The position numbers were made by a program, and so were the translations under genes. Source: Seonamhaeicola sp. ML3 (lineage in GTDB: Bacteria; Bacteroidota; Bacteroidia; Flavobacteriales; Flavobacteriaceae). Taken from it: DNA of 64,000 nt. Every line of letters starts with the position of its first letter. Within the stretch, counting starts at the first letter, position 1. The stretch is taken from positions 1,612,001 to 1,676,000 of the forward strand of contig NZ_CP096884.1 in NCBI RefSeq assembly GCF_023273855.1. The letters are read 5' to 3'. Under the pieces are notes generated by a model that searched no databases, was not told the DNA's origin, and was given only the letters and a program-made list of their open reading frames with translations. Positions 16,354-25,087 of this stretch are shown piece by piece.

Positions 16354-17667
16354 TTACAGGTCGAAACCGATATTTACACCTAGTTGGTTTGCTATCATTT
16401 GCGTAATTCTTCGTTTCAACTCTGGAATTTTAACAGAACTTAAAACGTTATTACTGAAAGCATACATCAATAAAGCCTTTGCTTCTTTCTCAGGTATTCC
16501 TCGTGAACGCATATAGAACAGAGCACTATCGTCTAATTGGCCAACGGTACAACCATGTGAACATTTAACATCATCTGCAAAAATCTCTAATTGAGGTTTT
16601 GTATTGATAGTCGCTTTATCGCTGATTAAGATGTTATTATTGGCTTGAAATGCATTGGTCTTTTGCGCCTCTTTTTCAACTACTACTTTCCCGTTGAATA
16701 CACCAGTGGCACTATCTCCAAAAATACCTTTGTAGTCTTGGTGGCTTTCACAATTTGGTTCTATATGGTGAACTAAAGTGTTATGGTCTACATGTTGCTT
16801 GTCGCCAATAATAGTTACACCTTTTAAAGTTGAGTCTATGCGCTCACCCTCTTGGTAAAAGTTAAGGTTATTACGAATTAACTTTCCACCAAATGAAAAA
16901 GTGTGAACCGATACAATACTTTCACGCTTTTGTTTAATGAAAGTATTGTCTACTAAAGACGCTTGTTGAGTATCACTTTGTATTTTGTAATAATCTACTA
17001 TGGCGCGTTTTTTTGCGAAAATTTCTGTAACACTATTGGTTAATACCGGATTGCTTGTCAAGCTTTGATGACGCTCTATTAATTGAACATGCGAATTCTC
17101 TTCAACGACAATTAGGTTACGCGGTTGTAGCATTGTTGCCGATTCATTACCCGTTGAGAAATGTATGATCTGAATGGGTTTTTCAACTATTTTTCCCTTT
17201 GGAATGTGAACATAAGCTCCCTCTTTAGAAAATGCTGTGTTTAAAGATGCTAAGCTATCATCTGTTGCAGCTTTATTGAAATAGTTTTCAATAATCAATC
17301 TGTACTTTGGTTTGGTCAATGCTGCAGACATTAAGCAAACGTCTATGCCGTCATGCGTAGTTTCAGAAAGATTAGAAGAATATTTACCGTCTACAAATAC
17401 AATTTTATAGCTATCTATATCGTGTATGAAGTATTTATTTACTTCTCTATATTCTAAAGCATTTTCCTGTTTTGGGAATACGCTGTAGTCTTCTTTTAAA
17501 AGTTTATTTAAAGAGGTGTATTTCCAAGCCTCGTCTTTTTTTGTAGGGAAGCCTTTTTCTTCAAACGTTTTTATGGCATCGTTTCTAACTTCGTGAACAT
17601 AAGAATCTGTCTCGGCTTGGTTCTCGAATACTAAAAATGACGATAATAATTTTTCTTTTAAATCCAT
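16354..17667 (-). CDS. sufD: SufD, Fe-S scaffold subunit
   Basis: A 437-residue SufD that partners SufB and SufC in the SufBC2D scaffold. The N-terminal helical part contains KKDEAWKYTSLNKLL, and the beta-helix core carries GVTIIGDKQHVDHNTLVHH and KCSHGCTVGQLDDSALFYMRSRGI, with the conserved His and Cys near residue 370 that are shared with SufB. The family-typical end LKRRITQMI is present. It lies between sufC and sufS in the canonical order. Confidence 0.96.
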   Translation of the reverse strand: MDLKEKLLSSFLVFENQAETDSYVHEVRNDAIKTFEEKGFPTKKDEAWKYTSLNKLLKEDYSVFPKQENALEYREVNKYFIHDIDSYKIVFVDGKYSSNLSETTHDGIDVCLMSAALTKPKYRLIIENYFNKAATDDSLASLNTAFSKEGAYVHIPKGKIVEKPIQIIHFSTGNESATMLQPRNLIVVEENSHVQLIERHQSLTSNPVLTNSVTEIFAKKRAIVDYYKIQSDTQQASLVDNTFIKQKRESIVSVHTFSFGGKLIRNNLNFYQEGERIDSTLKGVTIIGDKQHVDHNTLVHHIEPNCESHQDYKGIFGDSATGVFNGKVVVEKEAQKTNAFQANNNILISDKATINTKPQLEIFADDVKCSHGCTVGQLDDSALFYMRSRGIPEKEAKALLMYAFSNNVLSSVKIPELKRRITQMIANQLGVNIGFDL

Positions 17668-17695
17668 TCTTTTAAGTTGAAATGTTTAAAAAGTT

Positions 17696-17750
17696 TGAAA
17701 GTAAAAAGTTGTTGAAAACTTTAAACGCGATAAACTTTTTACGTTTTAAC
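17696..17750. repeat. AAAGTT/AACTTT dispersed repeat in the sufC-sufD spacer
   Basis: The spacer is built of AAAGTTTGAAAGTAAAAAGTT and the inverted AAACTTTTTACGTTTT, giving an imperfect hairpin without G+C content. It resembles the AAAGTT strings upstream of the DUF59 gene cluster (12966-12990). Confidence 0.45.
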
Positions 17751-17761
17751 TCAAGAATTGG

Positions 17762-18511
17762 TTAAACCAATTCTTGTTTAATCCAATCGTATCCCTTTTC
17801 TTCAAGCTCGTGAGCTAACTCTTTGCTTCCAGACTTTACAATTTTTCCATCGTGTAAAACATGAACAAAATCTGGTACTATATAGTCTAACAATCTTTGG
17901 TAATGCGTAATCACAATTACCGCATTGTTTTCACTTTTAAGTTTATTTACACCATTGGCAACAATACGAAGTGCATCGATATCTAATCCAGAATCGGTTT
18001 CGTCGAGAATAGCCAATTTGGGTTCTAACATAGCCATTTGGAAAATCTCGTTACGTTTCTTTTCACCACCAGAGAAACCTTCATTCAATGAACGCGATAA
18101 GAATTTTCTATCGATTTCCAGTAAATCGGATTTTTCACGAATCAATTTAAGCATATCTTTAGCGGGCATATCTTCTAAGCCTTTAGCTTTCCTTGTTTCG
18201 TTAATAGCGGTTTTGATAAAGTTGGTTACAGACACTCCTGGGATTTCAACAGGATATTGAAATGATAGGAAAATCCCTTTGTGAGCACGTTCATCGGCTT
18301 CTAACTCTTCAATGTCTTCACCTTCAAAAATGATGCTTCCTTCTGAAACCTCATATTCTTCTTTTCCTGCAATTACAGACGATAGGGTGCTTTTTCCAGA
18401 ACCATTTGGTCCCATAATAGCATGAACTTCACCAGGTTTAACCTCTAGGTTAATCCCTTTTAAAATACTTTTGTCTTCAACACTTGCGTGCAGGTTTTCT
18501 ATCTTTAACAT
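17762..18511 (-). CDS. sufC: SufC, Fe-S assembly ATPase
   Basis: A 249-residue ABC-type ATPase of the SUF scaffold. Walker A is GPNGSGKST (about residue 34), the signature motif is [13 protein letters not shown] (about 143-155), Walker B is [12 protein letters not shown], and the switch His is in [14 protein letters not shown]. The LDETDSGLD variant with Asp-Glu is typical of SufC. It is cytosolic and expected to bind both SufB and SufD. It sits 46 bases after sufB. Confidence 0.97.
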   Translation of the reverse strand: MLKIENLHASVEDKSILKGINLEVKPGEVHAIMGPNGSGKSTLSSVIAGKEEYEVSEGSIIFEGEDIEELEADERAHKGIFLSFQYPVEIPGVSVTNFIKTAINETRKAKGLEDMPAKDMLKLIREKSDLLEIDRKFLSRSLNEGFSGGEKKRNEIFQMAMLEPKLAILDETDSGLDIDALRIVANGVNKLKSENNAVIVITHYQRLLDYIVPDFVHVLHDGKIVKSGSKELAHELEEKGYDWIKQELV

Positions 18512-18557
18512 ATTAATTGGCTTCGTTTGTATTCTTTTATTTTATAGGAATCTGAGA

Positions 18558-20006
18558 TTATCCTACGCTTCCTTCTAAACTTATTTCTAATAATTTCTGT
18601 GCTTCAACAGCAAATTCCATTGGTAACTTGTTCAATACTTCTTTACTAAATCCATTAACGATTAAAGCAATGGCTTTTTCGGTATCTATACCTCTTTGGT
18701 TACAATAAAAAATTTGGTCCTCGCCAATTTTACTAGTTGTAGCCTCGTGCTCAATTTGAGCTGTTTGGTTTTTAGTTTCAATGTATGGGAAGGTGTGTGC
18801 ACCGCACTCATTGCCCATGAGTAAACTATCGCATTGCGAGAAGTTACGAGCGTTTTCTGCTCTGGAATTTATTTGAACTAATCCGCGATATGAGTTTTGA
18901 GATTTTCCAGCTGAAATTCCTTTGGAAATAATGGTTGACTTCGTGTTTTTTCCTAAGTGAATCATTTTTGTTCCCGTATCGGCCTGTTGGTAATTGTTAG
19001 TTACGGCGATAGAATAGAACTCACCAACGGAATTATTCCCTTTAAGAACACATGAAGGGTATTTCCAAGTTACGGCACTTCCGGTTTCTACCTGAGTCCA
19101 AGAAATTTTGGCGTTGGTTTCGCATAAGCCTCTTTTGGTTACAAAGTTGTAAACCCCACCTTTTCCTTCGGCGTTACCTGGAAACCAGTTTTGTACTGTA
19201 GAATATTTGATTTCGGCATCGTCTAGAGCAATTAACTCTACAACTGCTGCGTGTAATTGGTTTTCATCTCTACTTGGAGCTGTACAGCCTTCTAGGTAAC
19301 TTACATAGCTGCCTTCGTCTGCAATAACCAAAGTTCTTTCAAACTGACCAGTTCCTGCTTGGTTAATTCTAAAGTAAGTAGATAATTCCATAGGGCACCT
19401 AACACCTTTAGGTATGTAGCAGAAACTACCGTCACTAAATACAGCGCTATTCAAGGCTGCATAAAAGTTATCTTTTTGAGGTACTACAGTTCCGATATAT
19501 TTTTTTACTAGCTCTGGATGTTCTTTGATAGCCTCTGAGATACTCATAAAAATGATACCCTGTTCAGCTAAAGTTTCTTTAAAAGTGGTAGCAACCGACA
19601 CAGAATCTACAACTACATCCATAGCAACACCGGCTAATTTTTTTTGTTCATCTAAAGAAATGCCAAGCTTTTCAAAAGTTGCCAGTAGTTCTGGGTCAAC
19701 TTCGTCTAAACTATCATATTTAGGTTTACTGTTTGGTGCCGAGTAATATGAAATGGCCTGGAAATCGGGCTTTTCATAATGTACATTAGCCCATTCTGGC
19801 TCTTCCATATCCTTCCATATCCTAAAAGCCTCAAGTCGCCATTCGGTCATCCATTCCGGTTCTTCTTTCTTTTTAGAAATGGCTCTAACGATATCTTCGT
19901 TTAGACCATTGGGGAAAGTCTCTGATTCAATATCAGTATAAAAACCATATTCATATTCTTTGGTTTTTAATTCTTCTCTTAAATCGTCCTCTGTATATTT
20001 ACTCAT
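18558..20006 (-). CDS. sufB: SufB, Fe-S scaffold subunit
   Basis: A 482-residue SufB, the main scaffold on which clusters are built. Landmarks are [44 protein letters not shown] and [22 protein letters not shown]. The functional Cys is in [19 protein letters not shown] (about residue 404), with the conserved [16 protein letters not shown] near 432. Length is normal. It follows the A-type carrier gene by 53 bases, and its start is well supported by the [14 protein letters not shown]-terminus. Confidence 0.97.
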   Translation of the reverse strand: MSKYTEDDLREELKTKEYEYGFYTDIESETFPNGLNEDIVRAISKKKEEPEWMTEWRLEAFRIWKDMEEPEWANVHYEKPDFQAISYYSAPNSKPKYDSLDEVDPELLATFEKLGISLDEQKKLAGVAMDVVVDSVSVATTFKETLAEQGIIFMSISEAIKEHPELVKKYIGTVVPQKDNFYAALNSAVFSDGSFCYIPKGVRCPMELSTYFRINQAGTGQFERTLVIADEGSYVSYLEGCTAPSRDENQLHAAVVELIALDDAEIKYSTVQNWFPGNAEGKGGVYNFVTKRGLCETNAKISWTQVETGSAVTWKYPSCVLKGNNSVGEFYSIAVTNNYQQADTGTKMIHLGKNTKSTIISKGISAGKSQNSYRGLVQINSRAENARNFSQCDSLLMGNECGAHTFPYIETKNQTAQIEHEATTSKIGEDQIFYCNQRGIDTEKAIALIVNGFSKEVLNKLPMEFAVEAQKLLEISLEGSVG

Positions 20007-20059
20007 GTTTCGAGTTTATTAGTTTTAAAAGTCTTCCTATTGGGAAGATTTAGATGGGT

Positions 20060-20389
20060 CTATAGCGAAAAAGATTCACCACAACCGCAAGTTCTATTGG
20101 CATTAGGGTTGTTAAATACAAATCCAGTTCCGTTTAATCCTCCGGAGTATTCTAAGGTTGTACCTATTAGATAGAGAAAGCTTTTTTTGTCTACAATGAT
20201 TTTAACACCGTTATCCTCGAACACTTTGTCCTCATCTTGTTGCTCTTTGTCAAATTTTAAGTCATAAGACAATCCTGAACATCCGCCACTTTTTACACCT
20301 ACACGAACAAAATCTGTAGAGGCATTATAACCATCTTCGGTCATAAGCTCAATCACTTTTTTCTTAGCTGTTTCAGATACTTTAATCAT
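20060..20389 (-). CDS. sufA: A-type Fe-S carrier (SufA/IscA family)
   Basis: A 109-residue HesB/IscA-family protein that carries Fe-S clusters from the scaffold to targets. The three ligand cysteines are in VKSGGCSGLSY (about residue 37) and the C-terminal RTCGCGESFSL (about 102 and 104). It is the first gene of the leftward SUF set, with a promoter element immediately upstream. The sequence alone does not distinguish SufA from ErpA; the symbol follows the gene context. Confidence 0.9.
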   Translation of the reverse strand: MIKVSETAKKKVIELMTEDGYNASTDFVRVGVKSGGCSGLSYDLKFDKEQQDEDKVFEDNGVKIIVDKKSFLYLIGTTLEYSGGLNGTGFVFNNPNANRTCGCGESFSL

Positions 20390-20422
20390 TTGATTTTAAT
20401 TAGATTGACTCTAAATAGAGTG

Positions 20423-20430
20423 CAAATATA
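20423..20430 (-). promoter_or_regulatory. -7 promoter element of the SUF gene set
   Basis: The minus strand reads TATATTTG followed by CA, an exact TAnnTTTG match 33 bases before the first SUF gene. I see no clear IscR- or Fur-like operator, and the -33 TTG is not evident at the usual distance. Confidence 0.5.
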
Positions 20431-20495
20431 CAATATAAGTCATGGATTACCGCAGAACCTAACATTATATTAATATATGGTTTTATAGTTTTTAA

Positions 20496-21563
20496 TTATT
20501 GATTTTTAAAAATGGGATTGTTCACAAATTCAAAATCCGAAAGAGATAAAAGGAAAGCCTTTAAATCTGCTTTATCCTGAGGGCTTAATTGAACACCGCC
20601 TTGGTCTATTTTTTTCATTAATGGGTCTATTGTGGGAGAGTTTTGAAGTCCTTCACTGTAGTGGTTTATTACTTCATCTAGAGTAACAAATCTCCCATCG
20701 TGCATGTAAGGCGCTGTAAACGCTAAGTTCCTAAGTGAAGGTGATTTGAATTTGCCATTATCGGCGGGGTCTCCTGTAACAGCTCCAAGACCCAAATCTG
20801 TAAATGTTACATCTAAGCCGTTGTTATGAAAGAGATTGTCTGTCCATAAAGGGTTGTTTTCGCTACCATGGCAATGAAAACAGTCTCCCTTGTTTTCATC
20901 CATGAATACATTAAACCCATTAAGTTCTTGAGGGGTAAGTGAGGTTTCTCCCAAAAGGTATTTATCAAACTTGGAATTTCCAGAAATTAAAGTGCGCTCA
21001 AATTGAGCAATGGCTTTGGTTACCAATGTTGAATCGATTTTTGACGTTCCAAAAGCTTGATTAAATAATGTTTGGTATTCTGAGTGATTTTGAAGTTTTT
21101 GCTCAACGGTAATCCAAGTATTGTCCATTTCTGTTGGGTCTGAAACGGGATTAAAAGCCTGATGCTCTAGACTGAAGGAACTACCATCCCAAAAGAATTT
21201 TTCATCATAATTCCAGGCCAGATTAAAAAGTGGCATAGAGTTTCGGGTTCCAAGAGTTCCGTTTACACCATCACTAAATCTATCAGGATCTGCAAAGGCG
21301 TTTTTTGGTGCGTGGCAATCGGCACAAGCTTGTGAGTTGTCTTTAGATAAAATGGGGTCAAAGAATAGTTTTTTTCCTAGGGCAATCCCTTCAACAGTTT
21401 GTGGATTGTTAAATGGTACAACGGGATTTAGTATTTTATCTTCAAATAGTTGTGGAATATCTAAAGGGCTTTTAGTTGGGCTATAGGTGTCTACCGTTTC
21501 ATTTGCACAGGAGAAGCAAATAAACAGGAAAAACATACATTTATGTGCAAACCATTTTTTCAA
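20496..21563 (-). CDS. Di-heme cytochrome c peroxidase / MbnH-like lipoprotein
   Basis: A 355-residue di-heme enzyme of the bacterial CcP/MauG superfamily. Heme sites are Cys80-x-x-Cys83-His84 (QACADCHAP) and Cys228-x-x-Cys231-His232 (GDCFHCHGS). The segment LRNLAFTAPYMHDGRF (about 278-292) is the conserved loop near the second heme. A lipobox FSC at Cys19 makes it lipid-anchored in the envelope. It follows the MbnP-like gene after five bases, which favours an MbnH-type partner role (oxidative modification of MbnP) over simple peroxide removal. The last gene of a four-gene operon. Confidence 0.88.
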   Translation of the reverse strand: MKKWFAHKCMFFLFICFSCANETVDTYSPTKSPLDIPQLFEDKILNPVVPFNNPQTVEGIALGKKLFFDPILSKDNSQACADCHAPKNAFADPDRFSDGVNGTLGTRNSMPLFNLAWNYDEKFFWDGSSFSLEHQAFNPVSDPTEMDNTWITVEQKLQNHSEYQTLFNQAFGTSKIDSTLVTKAIAQFERTLISGNSKFDKYLLGETSLTPQELNGFNVFMDENKGDCFHCHGSENNPLWTDNLFHNNGLDVTFTDLGLGAVTGDPADNGKFKSPSLRNLAFTAPYMHDGRFVTLDEVINHYSEGLQNSPTIDPLMKKIDQGGVQLSPQDKADLKAFLLSLSDFEFVNNPIFKNQ

Positions 21564-21568
21564 ATCTA

Positions 21569-22327
21569 TTAATCTATTGATTTTAAACTAAATACATTTT
21601 GCCCGTTGGCATGCATTAAGATTTGAGCCGATGAATTTGGCATTAACATTTGGTTTAAAGTATTTAAATCCCAAACATTAGGGTTTTTAAACCATTCAGC
21701 AATATTCATTTCAATATTTAAAGTTGTATCGTTGGAAACAGTTATACTTCCTAGGTTTACCTCAAAGAAAGTGTCCTGTGGAAATGTTGGATTTGAGCCC
21801 GGATTGTCTGCAGCCCTAATCGCATGGTAATTATAGCCATGTTCTTCACTGTTGCTATTAATAAATTTTCCGTCTAATTGCATGTAATGATAGCCGCCTC
21901 CTAACATGACTGGAACATTCCAGGAAGCAGAATTTAAATCTGGATATACTCCATCACTATTTTTTTCATTTGTAAATCCAAATACAAAAGAAACTTTGGA
22001 ATAAGTTCCTTTGGGGATGGTTGTAGATGGAGAAAATTCTAAGTTTTCACCGTTTGTGACATCAATAAGATTATATCCGTCTATGATTATGGTTTCCCCG
22101 CTAGATTTTTCCAGTTTCAAATCGGATATTAAGTAACGAAGGCGTTCAATACTAAGTTCTTCTCCATTTGCATTGGTGAATTTAATAACATTAAAATCGG
22201 AACTGGTAACCGTTATTCCATCCCAATTGTGACTAAAACTAAGCGTAATGGTATAGGCTTCTGATTCGTCATCAGAACTACAGGAAAGCAATAGTAAGAG
22301 TATTAAAAGCAAGGCAATTTTTTTCAT
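21569..22327 (-). CDS. MbnP-family copper-associated lipoprotein
   Basis: A 252-residue lipoprotein (LLSC, Cys16) of the MbnP family, known from methanobactin loci and widely from Bacteroidota. Landmarks are the N-terminal LSFSHNWDG (Trp35), EELSIERLRYLISDLKL, GYNLIDV, FVFGFTNEKN, and MLGGGYHYMQLDGKF with the following HGYNYHAI. In the methanotroph system a MbnP tryptophan is oxidised by the di-heme partner to give a copper site; Trp35 in the conserved motif is my candidate here, by inference. It directly abuts the seven-repeat lipoprotein upstream and the di-heme peroxidase downstream. Confidence 0.8.
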   Translation of the reverse strand: MKKIALLLILLLLLSCSSDDESEAYTITLSFSHNWDGITVTSSDFNVIKFTNANGEELSIERLRYLISDLKLEKSSGETIIIDGYNLIDVTNGENLEFSPSTTIPKGTYSKVSFVFGFTNEKNSDGVYPDLNSASWNVPVMLGGGYHYMQLDGKFINSNSEEHGYNYHAIRAADNPGSNPTFPQDTFFEVNLGSITVSNDTTLNIEMNIAEWFKNPNVWDLNTLNQMLMPNSSAQILMHANGQNVFSLKSID

Positions 22328-23680
22328 TTATTTTGTTTTAATAATTAATAAATCAGAAAATCCTTTGTTGTTTTGAATATCAAAATCTGAACTACTGGAT
22401 TCCCCAACCACCAATGCAGATCCGTCATTCAGTTCGATAACGTCGTAAGCCAGGTCAACTTCGGTACCGCCAATATTTTTCTGCCATAACAATTCTCCGT
22501 TGTTGTTTATCTTAATGATCCAAGCGTCGTTTTGGCCTTTATTGTCGGAAACGTCAATATCACCACTTCTGGAGCTTCCACAGATGATAAAGCCACCGTC
22601 TTGAGTTTTGGTTATTGCACGTGCCGCATCAAAACTGCTTCCTCCATAAGTCTTTTCCCAAATTAGAGTTCCTTCGGGAGATACTTTAATCACCCAAAAA
22701 TCGGCTGCACCATTATTGGTAGAGATATCTTGGTCGTTACTTCTTGTGTCGCCAATTATTAAAAGATTTCCATCGTTGGTTGCCACAATTCCGCTGGCTT
22801 CATCGGCTTGGTTTCCACCAAACGATTTTTCCCAGATAAGTTCACCTGTTTCAGATATTTTAACCACCCAAAAATCGTAAGAGCCTTTATTGTTTTTTAT
22901 GTCAACATCGTCACTATCAGATGAGCCTACAATAACATATTCGTTGGTATTAGTTTGTATAACACCATAGGGAGTGTCTGTAAATGAGCCTCCAAAAAAC
23001 TTACTCCATTGCATGGTTCCGGCTGAATTTAATTTAATGGCCCAATAATCGCCGCCAGCATGCCTTTTTGATGTTGTTTTAGTGTTGCCTTGTCCTCCTG
23101 AAGCACTCACATCTAATACACCTGTGATTAAAAACCCACCATCGTTTGTGGTTATCATTGAGATACCATCATCGGCACCAGAAAAGCCAAACGATTGCTC
23201 CCAAGACACATTGCCAAAGGCATCTGCTTTTAGAATCCAAAAATCATTAAACCCGTTATTTTCCGAAACATCTCCGTCGTTACTTTTACTTGACCCTAAA
23301 ATAGCATAACCACCATCGCTTGTTTGAACAATATCGTTTCCTCTATCATCATTAGACCCGCCATAAGTTTTTTGCCATTGTAAATTATGGTTTTGGTCGA
23401 ATTTTAAGAGCCAATAATCAAACGATGTGTTTGTTTTATTAGCTATATCTCCATCAGAACTTTGGGTATATCCCAAAATAGCGTAACCACCATCGTTGGT
23501 TTGTATTACAGATTGAGCACTTTCGTTATTGGAACCTCCTAAGGTTTTTACAAAATCTATTTCTATGCCGACTGGAATAGGGTCTTGAATTTTAGGAGAT
23601 TCACTTTTTGAACAGCTTACAGCTATCAAGGTTAAAGTAAAGCAGCATATTAAGAGTTTATGTTTTAAGGTGTTATTCAT
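22328..23680 (-). CDS. Seven-repeat beta-propeller-like lipoprotein
   Basis: A 450-residue lipoprotein (VSC lipobox near Cys23) made of seven copies of a roughly 55-residue unit: xxGGSxxDxAxxIxxTNDGGxxIxGxSxSxDxDIxxNxGxxDxWIIKxxxxGxLxWxK is the consensus I derive. Seven units with a terminal LIIKTK closing strand fit a seven-bladed beta-propeller. There is no C-terminal sorting domain, so it is a lipoprotein rather than a type IX cargo. Repeat 3 carries an insertion of about 17 residues (SGGQGNTKTTSKRHAGG). It has no enzymatic motif and probably acts as a binding or assembly platform. Confidence 0.7.
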   Translation of the reverse strand: MNNTLKHKLLICCFTLTLIAVSCSKSESPKIQDPIPVGIEIDFVKTLGGSNNESAQSVIQTNDGGYAILGYTQSSDGDIANKTNTSFDYWLLKFDQNHNLQWQKTYGGSNDDRGNDIVQTSDGGYAILGSSKSNDGDVSENNGFNDFWILKADAFGNVSWEQSFGFSGADDGISMITTNDGGFLITGVLDVSASGGQGNTKTTSKRHAGGDYWAIKLNSAGTMQWSKFFGGSFTDTPYGVIQTNTNEYVIVGSSDSDDVDIKNNKGSYDFWVVKISETGELIWEKSFGGNQADEASGIVATNDGNLLIIGDTRSNDQDISTNNGAADFWVIKVSPEGTLIWEKTYGGSSFDAARAITKTQDGGFIICGSSRSGDIDVSDNKGQNDAWIIKINNNGELLWQKNIGGTEVDLAYDVIELNDGSALVVGESSSSDFDIQNNKGFSDLLIIKTK

Positions 23681-23689
23681 AATATAAAA

Positions 23690-24946
23690 TTATGTTCCAC
23701 TCTTTCTAACCACAAAAAGTCCTCTGTTTATATCACTTATAATAATGTTGCCACTTGGTAGATAAGGGTAGATACTCCAAGCGCCCTCAAAGCCAACATT
23801 GTTATTTTCGGGATGGGTATCGAAATAACCAATTTCTGAAAAACTGCTATTGTCTATATTGGAAATATCAAGCACACGCATTCCAGCATTATAGTTCGCG
23901 TAAAAGTAATTGTTGTCTTTAACGTAGCCATTATGATCTATAGCAGATGACGAACCAAAATAGTTGAAATGGAATTCAGGATTGTCCAGATCTGTAAAGT
24001 CAAGAATTATAGTTTTGGTATTAAAACCAAAAGTAAGTTCGTCGGTTTCGTCTCCTAGTATAAAATACTTCATATCTGTAGTTAGCCAACCTTGGTGCGT
24101 ATAGCCAACATTACTGTAGCTAATTGTTGAAATTATGATAGGAGTTTCTTTATCTGTAACATCGGCGATAACCACCTCGTCTTCGTTACTCCCTATCAAG
24201 ATTTCCTTGCCAGTATAGTCTAAATCGGGGCCGCTATAAGTTACTACTTGGGCGTCATGCGAATAACCACCGTCTCTTAACCCACCTTCTATGAATGGTG
24301 AAGTTGGGTTTTGTATGTTTATGAAAATTGGGCCTCCAGCAAAGGTGCTGCTTCTATTAGCGCCAACAATGTAAGCATACCCAGTCGATTCGTTAATTAC
24401 AATATTATGTGCTCTTCCAAAACCAGTAAAGTGGGTATCTACTGAAAAAATTTCAGGAGGATTTGTAACAGTTCTTAAACGTGTTAAATCGAAAACCTGC
24501 ATACCATGACTGTCTTCTCCAAAGTTATTATCTGCAACAATAAAAGCATGGTTGTTGTAAACCTTAACATCTCTCCAAGTAGATGTTGAAGTGGCTGTTG
24601 GTATTTTTCCTAAGTAAACCGGGTCGGTAGCATTTGATATATCCACAAAGCCAACACCGTTGTCTAAACACATTATGGCATATTCTTTACCTGTGTTTGC
24701 ATCTACCCAGCCCCATGAATCGTTTCCAGATTCCTCTGCGTTAAAGGTACTTAATGGGATATTTGACATCAGGTCGTAATCGTTACAAGGATATTCTCCT
24801 GCAAATCCATTTAGGCAAGGGGTAAAGGTGTCTTGGTCTAGCCTAGTGTTAATAGGGATATTATTATCTCTTTCACATGAAACAAGCACAAAAAACAATA
24901 AGAATACTAATGAAAGAAAGTTGGCTTTTCTTTTTATTTGGCACAT
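23690..24946 (-). CDS. Choice-of-anchor B (LVIVD propeller) lipoprotein
   Basis: First gene of the four-gene leftward operon: a 418-residue lipoprotein (LVSC, about Cys24) of the choice-of-anchor B family. LVIVD-type repeats are visible as GVGFVDISNATDPVYLG, MQVFDLTRL, PIFINIQNPTSPF, EVVIADVTDKETPII and MRVLDISNI, giving a beta-propeller. Conserved His-containing strings RAHNIV, YSHDAQV, YTHQGWL and IDHNGYV fall at one position per blade and could line a metal or ligand site. The C-terminus ends in RGLFVVRKSGT, without a sorting domain. Confidence 0.8.
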   Translation of the reverse strand: MCQIKRKANFLSLVFLLFFVLVSCERDNNIPINTRLDQDTFTPCLNGFAGEYPCNDYDLMSNIPLSTFNAEESGNDSWGWVDANTGKEYAIMCLDNGVGFVDISNATDPVYLGKIPTATSTSTWRDVKVYNNHAFIVADNNFGEDSHGMQVFDLTRLRTVTNPPEIFSVDTHFTGFGRAHNIVINESTGYAYIVGANRSSTFAGGPIFINIQNPTSPFIEGGLRDGGYSHDAQVVTYSGPDLDYTGKEILIGSNEDEVVIADVTDKETPIIISTISYSNVGYTHQGWLTTDMKYFILGDETDELTFGFNTKTIILDFTDLDNPEFHFNYFGSSSAIDHNGYVKDNNYFYANYNAGMRVLDISNIDNSSFSEIGYFDTHPENNNVGFEGAWSIYPYLPSGNIIISDINRGLFVVRKSGT

Positions 24947-25075
24947 ACAAGCAATTTTTAATCAGAACGGAATTTCGATAACAAATATTTTGTTCTAATC
25001 GAATAACCAAGTTAAAGTTATGAATTTAACGCAATAAACTATAATTATTAAATAGATTAATACATATAAGCTTCT

Positions 25076-25083
25076 TATTTTTG
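25076..25083 (+). promoter_or_regulatory. -7 promoter element of thiL
   Basis: TATTTTTG matches TAnnTTTG and ends only four bases before the ATG, so the transcript would be leaderless or nearly so. No TPP riboswitch is visible here. Confidence 0.4.
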
Positions 25084-25087
25084 CGCC

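Noticed and set aside
22328-24946. Propeller proteins considered as type IX secretion cargo
   Set aside because: Neither has the C-terminal sorting domain; both have lipoprotein signals.
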